The notes below the pieces were generated by a model. That model made no database searches, was not told the origin of the DNA, and was given only the letters and a program-made list of their open reading frames with translations. Below are positions 7,164 through 11,286 of a stretch of DNA of 11,286 nucleotides, piece after piece. Location of the stretch: NCBI GenBank assembly GCA_964457365.1, contig CAYWFP010000113.1:1-11286 (forward strand), in the 5' to 3' direction. The position numbers and the translations under genes were made by a program. The stretch is from CAYWFP01 sp964457365 (GTDB lineage: Bacteria; Planctomycetota; SZUA-567). Within the stretch, counting starts at the first letter, position 1; each line of letters starts with the position of its first letter.

Positions 7164-8254
7164 TGAACGCCTCCCGTCTGTTCTTCGTGCAAGAACTCGA
7201 GGAATCGCCTTACTCCTGATTCCACGACAATGCGCGGAGAATAATCGAGCATCGACCCGGCCTTCGTGATATCGGGGCACCGACGGTTGGGATTGTCCGT
7301 CAGATAGGCGGAATCGCTCGAGATCTTCTTGGTAATCGTTCCCGTATACCCCGTGACTTCGGATCCCGCGGCGCGATAGATCTCGGCCAGTCGCGCAATC
7401 TCGATCTCCGGCTTGTCGATACCGATGTTGAAATAATCGAAATCGTCGTGGAGCAGGATTTTCAGGTAACCGGTGATCGCGTCGCTTATATAGCAGAATG
7501 TCCGCGTCGGTTTGCCGTCGGAGAACATGACGATATCTGTATTGCCGAGTACCGCGGCCGCAAAATCGGCTACGACCCTGCCGTCGTCGAGTTTCATTCC
7601 CGGCCCATAGTTGTTGAACGGCCTGGCGATTCGCGTAGGGACTTCGTACTGCGTATGGAAATTGTAGCAAAGAGTCTCGCCAATGCGTTTCGCTTCGTCG
7701 TAGCACGCGCGCGGGCCGATAGACGCAACGTTACCCCGGTACTCCTCGTTGGTGGGAATGTGCTCCGGCGAAGGATCTCCGTACACTTCGCTTGAGGAGA
7801 AAAAGAGAAAGCCGCGGACATGTGAGGAATCCTTCGCCTGTTCGAGCAGACGACGCAAGCCGTTCACATTGGCGTCGATCGTCTCGATCGGATATCGGCG
7901 ATAGAAGGTGGGGGAGGCGATGGATGCCATATGAATAACGAACAGCGGTTCCGGCAAAACGCCGATCAGATTGCCCGATGCATCGGTCACATCGTGGTAC
8001 TGGAATTCGACTCTTTGCGAAGAAGCGGCTATTCGTCGCACCCAGTCGGGCTTGCCTAATTTGAAGTTGTCGGTGGCCAAAACCTTGGTCAACCCGAGTT
8101 CGTCGGCAAAAGAGTGGAAAAAGCGAACGAAATAATACCCCAGAAAGCCGGCGGATCCCGTCAGGACGACCGTGGCGCCCCGTAGTTTCTCCTTCTCCGT
8201 ATCGCTCAGGTCTGCGAAGATACGGTTCATGTCTTCCCTGACAATTCGATTCAT
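7157..8254 (-). CDS. NAD-dependent SDR sugar epimerase/dehydratase, UDP-glucuronate decarboxylase-like
   Basis: A 365-residue extended short-chain dehydrogenase. The ATG at 8254 was chosen because AAGGA lies 6 bases upstream and the SDR domain begins about 28 residues later; the frame is open to 8581 but that part is a shadow of rfbF. A second ATG at 8230 would remove eight residues. Motifs: VVLTGSAGFLG (29-39) for NAD binding, HMASIASP (108-115), SSSEVYGD (153-160), GPRACYDEAKR (180-190) with the catalytic Tyr185 and Lys189, ARPFNNYGPGM (210-220), DGKPTRTFCYISD (246-258), and NRRCPDITKA (323-332). The GPRxCYDEaKR signature is characteristic of UDP-glucuronate decarboxylases (UDP-xylose or UDP-4-keto-pentose synthases), which fits the adjacent Ugd. 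It lacks the motifs I expect of CDP-glucose 4,6-dehydratase. Product, either the reduced pentose or the free 4-keto pentose, cannot be told. Confidence 0.88.
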   Translation of the reverse strand: MNRIVREDMNRIFADLSDTEKEKLRGATVVLTGSAGFLGYYFVRFFHSFADELGLTKVLATDNFKLGKPDWVRRIAASSQRVEFQYHDVTDASGNLIGVLPEPLFVIHMASIASPTFYRRYPIETIDANVNGLRRLLEQAKDSSHVRGFLFFSSSEVYGDPSPEHIPTNEEYRGNVASIGPRACYDEAKRIGETLCYNFHTQYEVPTRIARPFNNYGPGMKLDDGRVVADFAAAVLGNTDIVMFSDGKPTRTFCYISDAITGYLKILLHDDFDYFNIGIDKPEIEIARLAEIYRAAGSEVTGYTGTITKKISSDSAYLTDNPNRRCPDITKAGSMLDYSPRIVVESGVRRFLEFLHEEQTGGVQW

Positions 8255-8363
8255 GAGTGTCCTTGCTGCAACGTCGGCATGCCAAAAAAAACATGCTGTT
8301 CGTGGTCGCGACGGCGGCGGCGCACCGAGCGTTCGGGCCCGCGCGGTAAGGCCTTCGGAGATT
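8255..8363 (-). other. 109-base spacer between rfbF and the SDR gene, with an eight-base T tract
   Basis: On the minus strand this GC-rich spacer contains GCATG, a run of eight T plus GG, then CATGC (8277-8281 paired with 8292-8296), so the T run (8284-8291) lies in the loop of a 5-base-pair stem. It is not preceded by a strong GC stem and so is not a standard terminator. The SDR ribosome binding site AAGGA lies at the left end. Confidence 0.4.
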
Positions 8364-9137
8364 CTAGCTCCATATCTTCCACGGCGCGCCGTTCTTCCAG
8401 TATTCTTCCAGATGGATTTTATCCCGCAGCGTGTCCATGCATTTCCAGAAGCCGTAATGACGATAAATATAGAACTGGTTGATCCTGGCCAACTCCTCGA
8501 GCGGTTCGCGTTCGAGAAATGTCTCGTCCCCCTGCTTGATGTAGGAGAACAGATCGGGCTCGAAGACAAAAAATCCGGCATTGACCCATTGGCCGCTCTC
8601 TCGCGGTTTTTCCATGAACCCCTTCACCAGTCCGTCGTTGGCCGCTTCGACGACGCCGTATCGCCCTTCGGGGATCACGGAGGTCATGGTGGCTGTCCCG
8701 CCGCATTGCCGGTGAAAAGCCAAAAGCGCGTTCAAGTCGACATTCCCCACGCCGTCACCATAGGTGAGCATGAACGCCTCGTCTTCGAGATACTCGCGCG
8801 CGCGCATGAGGCGGCCGCCGGTCATCGTCGCCTGTCCCGTGTCGAGCAGGGTTATCTTCCAGGGCTCGCTATGGCTGTTGAGGATCTGCATGCTGTTGTT
8901 TTGAAGATCGATGGTCACGTCGCTCTGATGCAGAAAGTAGTTGGAGAAATACTCTTTGATGATATAGCCTTTGTAACCCAGGAGTACGACGAAATCCATG
9001 AAGCCGTAGAAAGAGTATATTTTCATGATATGCCAGAGGATGGGCTGGCCGCCGATTGTCACCATGGGTTTGGGGATGGTCTGGGTTTCCTCACTGAGGC
9101 GCGTTCCTAAGCCTCCCGCGAGAATGACTACTTTCAT
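8364..9137 (-). CDS. rfbF: Glucose-1-phosphate cytidylyltransferase
   Basis: A 257-residue protein, the family's standard length. It makes CDP-glucose from CTP and glucose 1-phosphate, the first step to CDP-3,6-dideoxyhexoses and CDP-linked branched sugars. The nucleotidyltransferase signature MKVVILAGGLGTRLSEET (1-18) with IPKPMVTIGGQPILWHIMKIY (22-42) is intact, followed by FMLTYGDGVGNVD (122-134) with the metal-binding Asp128, GRYGVVE (158-164), the stretch containing FMEKPRES (174-181) and WVNAGFFVFEP (184-194), and the typical C-terminal ending GAPWKIWS. AAAGGA lies 7 bases before the ATG. The 301 bases upstream and 109 bases downstream set it apart from the tightly packed genes that follow. 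The usual partner, CDP-glucose 4,6-dehydratase (RfbG), is not in this window. Confidence 0.95.
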   Translation of the reverse strand: MKVVILAGGLGTRLSEETQTIPKPMVTIGGQPILWHIMKIYSFYGFMDFVVLLGYKGYIIKEYFSNYFLHQSDVTIDLQNNSMQILNSHSEPWKITLLDTGQATMTGGRLMRAREYLEDEAFMLTYGDGVGNVDLNALLAFHRQCGGTATMTSVIPEGRYGVVEAANDGLVKGFMEKPRESGQWVNAGFFVFEPDLFSYIKQGDETFLEREPLEELARINQFYIYRHYGFWKCMDTLRDKIHLEEYWKNGAPWKIWS

Positions 9138-9438
9138 GATTTCATCCTTTGTTCGCTATGCTGCCGTTTTCCCGACCGGATACGGCAAGGCTACCATCCG
9201 GAGCTCTCGCGCGGACGAGACGCGATGCGTATGTCGGACGGGACGCAGTATCCCGCAAGAATATCGCTGTCATGTTCGGTCGCATGTACGCGACGGAACG
9301 ACGTGCCGGGACGGGGTAGCGTCGATGGCTTCGCACGATGATTCCGCATCCGGTCGACATCCATGGGTATCTGTTATCAGTGCCATGCGAAGTCGAGGAT
9401 CCCGCTTGACCGCCCAGGATCGAGTTCGCTCGACGACA
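9138..9438 (-). other. 301-base intergenic spacer with several inverted repeats
   Basis: Between the GT61 stop and the rfbF start. No open frame here looks like a protein. I see three possible stem-loops: TCGAG/CTCGA around a CGAA loop at 9420-9433, directly after the GT61 stop; a 9-base-pair stem with one G-G mismatch (9275-9283 with 9290-9298, loop of 6); and CGACG/CGTCG at 9299-9303 and 9320-9324. None is followed by a T-tract on the minus strand, so no intrinsic terminator can be called. I found no convincing -35/-10 pair. The rfbF ribosome binding site (AAAGGA) is at the left end. Confidence 0.5.
9420..9433 (-). other. Stem-loop just after the GT61 stop codon
   Basis: The sequence TCGAG-CGAA-CTCGA on the minus strand forms a 5-base-pair stem with a 4-base loop, starting 5 bases past the stop. 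No run of T follows, so it may protect or punctuate the transcript rather than terminate it. Confidence 0.4.
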
Positions 9439-10554
9439 TTACATGTTATCAAGCATGGTATATAGACGTTTGAACTTCTTCATGTCCACGATCAGATCCG
9501 CGTGTCTGTCCATTGCTTCTGGACTGGTTTTGAGAGATGGTGGCAGGTATTCGCACGTTCGTTGCATAAAGACCCGCGACCATAATTTGGGGCTGTTGCA
9601 GTTGATCGCGGCCAGGCCGACATTGTCCTGCAGAGCCTTGTGAGTCATTTCGATGAATTTGGTGCCGGTCGGGGAGTAGATCGAATGGACGAAACCGCCG
9701 CCGCTCGCGCTGATAACGAATTTGGCGTTTCGGAAAAGATCGACCTGCTCCTGCGGCGTCAGTTTCGACAGAAGCACGCTCTTGAATCCCTCCCCGCGCA
9801 GAAATCCGAAGAGTTCGTCTTCGTTCAACAGGCGACGGCCGTTGTTGGCGTCCTTGCGCGAGATAAAAAACTTTTCGTGCCCCTGGCCGAACGCGGTTCG
9901 GCCGACTCGTTCGCTCACGAAATTCGTGAACCAGTCCAGCGCTTCGGGCACACAGATTTCGGATGCCTTGACTACCTCGTCGGCGGTTATATTGCAGCAT
10001 GGATGGGCGGCGATGAGTCTATTCTTTTCAATTCCCAGGAGATCCAGATATTGGGCATGATAGGGGCTGTTTATTCGACAATAATACCAATCGAATGTGC
10101 GCTCCCGATAGTAGTAGAGACTCGGCAACACTTCGACAAGGAAGTGGAAAATGCTGCCCCATTGCGGCGTAAGATGCAGAATGCCGCCCCCCATATACTG
10201 CGGATACGGTAAGTTCGGAATCTGTTCCAGCAGTTGTTTTCTGGTAAAATCCCCCGATTCCCGATTGCTGGAGAGTTCGTCAATGATCTCGTTCCGCGGC
10301 GTCATGAATACGAACTGCCCGGCGATCTGTCCCTTCTTCACCGTAGCGAGAACATGATCCGTCTGCAGATCCGGTTGCACGAGGAAATCCGCTTGGTCTT
10401 CTTCGAGATGAATGACAGATACCTGAGAGGTCTTGATGACGTTCGGTGTGATGACGATATCGTGCGGGTAGTCCGGATCATGCCTTTGCTGCAATTTTTT
10501 GGCGCTGATGGTTCCGGATACTCGGGAGCCGGTGTACAGGTGGTATTCGCCCAT
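9439..10554 (-). CDS. GT61-like glycosyltransferase (DUF563)
   Basis: A 371-residue soluble protein. The central and C-terminal parts follow the GT61 plan: QWGSIFHFLVEVLPSLYYY (131-149), corresponding to the family's 'HFLxDxLPRL' segment; KFFISRKDANNGRRLLNEDE (228-247), the conserved Ser-Arg-x-x-Ala-x-x-Arg region; LTPQEQVDLFRNAKFVIS (265-282); and SGGGFVHSIYSPTGTKFIEM (284-303), the counterpart of the usual 'GAGLxN' nucleotide-binding loop, here with a different sequence. GT61 enzymes transfer pentoses, GlcNAc and other sugars to glycans. It is the first gene after the predicted promoter at 10927-10955. The start at 10554 is preceded by an AAGAGAAGA stretch that is only a modest ribosome binding site. 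Its stop is followed by a small stem-loop at 9420-9433. Confidence 0.85.
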   Translation of the reverse strand: MGEYHLYTGSRVSGTISAKKLQQRHDPDYPHDIVITPNVIKTSQVSVIHLEEDQADFLVQPDLQTDHVLATVKKGQIAGQFVFMTPRNEIIDELSSNRESGDFTRKQLLEQIPNLPYPQYMGGGILHLTPQWGSIFHFLVEVLPSLYYYRERTFDWYYCRINSPYHAQYLDLLGIEKNRLIAAHPCCNITADEVVKASEICVPEALDWFTNFVSERVGRTAFGQGHEKFFISRKDANNGRRLLNEDELFGFLRGEGFKSVLLSKLTPQEQVDLFRNAKFVISASGGGFVHSIYSPTGTKFIEMTHKALQDNVGLAAINCNSPKLWSRVFMQRTCEYLPPSLKTSPEAMDRHADLIVDMKKFKRLYTMLDNM

Positions 10555-10919
10555 GTCTTCTCTTCATTTTGAAGTGTGAATCGATCGGCCGTCACGAGGC
10601 GACAATCTACTGCCGCGCGCGATGGCAATGAAAACGAAACCAGCAACCCTCCAGCGCGGCGGCAAAGGTTCGGCGTCTCGCAATGTGGCCGGATCGATGG
10701 CAAGGGGTCGGAATCATCTCGGAAAACCGGGAGTTCCGTGCCAGCCGAGCCGATCGCCGCATGCGCGAAGGTGCGCCTCGTAATGAATAAAATCCTGTCC
10801 GTCGGCTTACCGGCACGGGGACAGAAGCACGCGTAGCAGACAGCCTTTGTCTCGCGCCGGGAGGTTGCATACCTCGTCCTCATTCCGCTGCCGAGGCAGC
10901 GATGAGATTACGGCGCATC
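10555..10919 (-). other. Long leader upstream of the GT61 gene
   Basis: About 365 bases between the predicted start of transcription and the first gene. A GC-rich perfect hairpin, CGCTGC-CGAG-GCAGCG, lies at 10886-10901, and a smaller one, CTTCA-TTT-TGAAG (plus strand, 10562-10574), lies just before the GT61 ribosome binding site. A frame from an ATG at 10870 to 10607 (87 codons) has a well-placed GAGGA, but its Arg- and Ser-rich product looks unlike a folded protein. I see no exact RfaH-recruiting ops element on the minus strand. Confidence 0.4.
10886..10901 (-). other. GC-rich hairpin in the leader
   Basis: CGCTGC-CGAG-GCAGCG forms a perfect 6-base-pair stem with a 4-base loop, about 20-35 bases after the predicted transcription start. 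No T tract follows on the minus strand. Confidence 0.4.
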
Positions 10920-10926
10920 TATCCAT

Positions 10927-10955
10927 ATTATCGGTATACTGCAGTGAAACCTCAA
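10927..10955 (-). promoter_or_regulatory. Predicted sigma70-type promoter of the cluster
   Basis: On the minus strand, TTGAGG (10955-10950) is separated by exactly 17 bases from GATAAT (10932-10927), matching the -35 consensus at four of six positions and the -10 at five of six. Transcription would start near 10920 and read into the GT61 gene, giving a leader of about 365 bases. The -35 region lies in a direct repeat CCTCAAT (plus strand, 10950-10956 and 10965-10971) and inside an inverted repeat AAACCTC/GAGGTTT (10947-10953 and 10977-10983), possible regulator sites. Confidence 0.55.
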
Positions 10956-10998
10956 TGAATTAATCCTCAATCAAGCGAGGTTTTCGCGTGAAACCTAA

Positions 10999-11286
10999 GC
11001 CCGGCGCAAGCCGTTATCGAGACGGAGATTCCCCTGCGCGCGTGGGCGGCGCGTCCGAACAGGATCAAGTTTTGTTTTTGTCATCTTTGTCTGCCTTGGC
11101 GCCTGCGCGCGCCCTTCATTGTCTTCCCCGGACCGGGACGTCCGTACCCCGGCGTCTACCGATAGGTTCAACACCGCAGCGGCCGCGCCAATACAACCGC
11201 CAGCCGGAAAAACGCCGGCGTCCAGTCGGTCCACCCCGGCAGCCGCACCCCCAGTTCCGGGGACAGTTTACTTAATTCGGAGGAAT
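10999..11286 (+). other. Startless open frame with a lipobox-like segment, possible lipoprotein remnant
   Basis: Plus-strand frame open for 96 codons from the stop at 10996-10998 to the window edge. It reads an Arg-rich stretch, then FVFVIFVCLGAC (11071-11106), which looks like the end of a lipoprotein signal with an LGAC lipobox, then an Ala/Pro/Ser/Thr-rich linker. No ATG, GTG or TTG occurs before the lipobox. A GTG at 10988 with GCGAGG upstream is in another frame; one extra T in the T runs at 11070-11079 would join the two. It may be a broken gene, or chance in a GC-rich spacer. Its last codons fall in the suspected repeat at the right edge. Confidence 0.2.
11255..11286. repeat. Probable half of a REP-like palindrome, cut by the right edge
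   Basis: The window ends with TTCCGGGGACAGTTTAC, TTAATTC, GGAG and GAAT. ATTC (11275-11278) and GAAT (11283-11286) pair around a GGAG loop, so the edge falls inside the beginning of a palindrome. From memory, GGGGACAGT(A/T)TACTTAATTC-type motifs flank genes for REP-associated Y1 transposases in several proteobacteria. The second arm is outside the window, so this is a recollection plus a partial stem. Confidence 0.4.

Noticed and set aside
7164..7706. Extension of the dehydrogenase gene upstream of 7163
   Set aside because: Arg-rich shadow of the SDR gene; the NAD-binding motif starts right at the ATG at 7163, which has a good GGGAGG site.
8255..8581. Extension of the SDR gene upstream of 8254
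   Set aside because: It runs back through the rfbF C-terminus in another frame and has no homology-like features.
9312..9322. Sequence CGGGGTAGCGT resembling the RfaH-recruiting ops element
   Set aside because: It is on the plus strand while all genes run on the minus strand, and it differs from the consensus at two of eleven positions.
9142..9360. Minus-strand 72-codon frame just before rfbF
   Set aside because: No ribosome binding site, Arg-rich product with no recognisable motif; more likely a chance frame in the spacer.
10607..10870. Minus-strand 87-codon leader frame
   Set aside because: It has a well-spaced GAGGA, but the Arg/Ser/Pro-rich translation looks non-coding; kept only as a note in the leader.
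1..11286. CRISPR array, tRNA or rRNA genes
   Set aside because: I saw no regularly spaced repeats, no cloverleaf-like segment and no rRNA-like conserved stretches on either strand.

Overview
This window carries a sugar-nucleotide and surface-glycan biosynthesis cluster from a Gram-negative bacterium, probably a proteobacterium. That assignment is an inference from moderately high GC content, the gene families and the tight operon style; I see no rRNA, tRNA or marker gene that would fix the taxon. All nine recognisable genes lie on the minus strand and read from right to left. The ninth is cut by the left edge.

In transcription order: (1) a GT61-like glycosyltransferase (10554-9439); a 301-base spacer; (2) glucose-1-phosphate cytidylyltransferase RfbF (9137-8364); (3) a UDP-glucuronate decarboxylase-like SDR enzyme (8254-7157); (4) a UDP-glucose 6-dehydrogenase family protein (7163-5907, overlapping gene 3 by 7 bases); a 127-base spacer with a long inverted repeat; (5) a DegT/ArnB-type PLP sugar aminotransferase (5779-4646); (6) an ATP-grasp ligase (4649-3624, overlapping gene 5 by 4 bases); (7) a CgeB-like glycosyltransferase with a TPR-like tail (3622-2027); (8) a GT2-type glycosyltransferase with a long, possibly methyltransferase-like C-terminal region (2021-276); (9) the N-terminal part of a short-form transketolase (233 to the left edge). 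Genes 3-4 and 5-8 are packed with overlaps or gaps of a few bases, so they are almost certainly co-transcribed.

Right of 10554 lie about 730 bases with no convincing gene. They hold a good sigma70-type promoter facing the cluster (TTGAGG-17-GATAAT), a roughly 365-base untranslated leader with a GC-rich hairpin, and, at the right edge, what looks like half of a palindromic repeat of the kind I associate with REP-associated (Y1/RAYT) transposases.

The genes suggest two activated-sugar routes feeding at least three glycosyltransferases. One is CDP-glucose (RfbF), whose usual next enzyme, CDP-glucose 4,6-dehydratase, is not in view. The other is a UDP-uronate/pentose route: dehydrogenase, decarboxylase-like SDR, aminotransferase, then an ATP-grasp ligase that could acylate the new amino group or amidate a uronate carboxyl. 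The transketolase fragment suggests two-carbon transfer chemistry, perhaps for a branched-chain sugar or a ketose. No polymerase, flippase, ABC exporter or initiating phosphoglycosyltransferase lies in the window, so the final glycan (O-antigen, capsule or glycoprotein glycan) cannot be decided.
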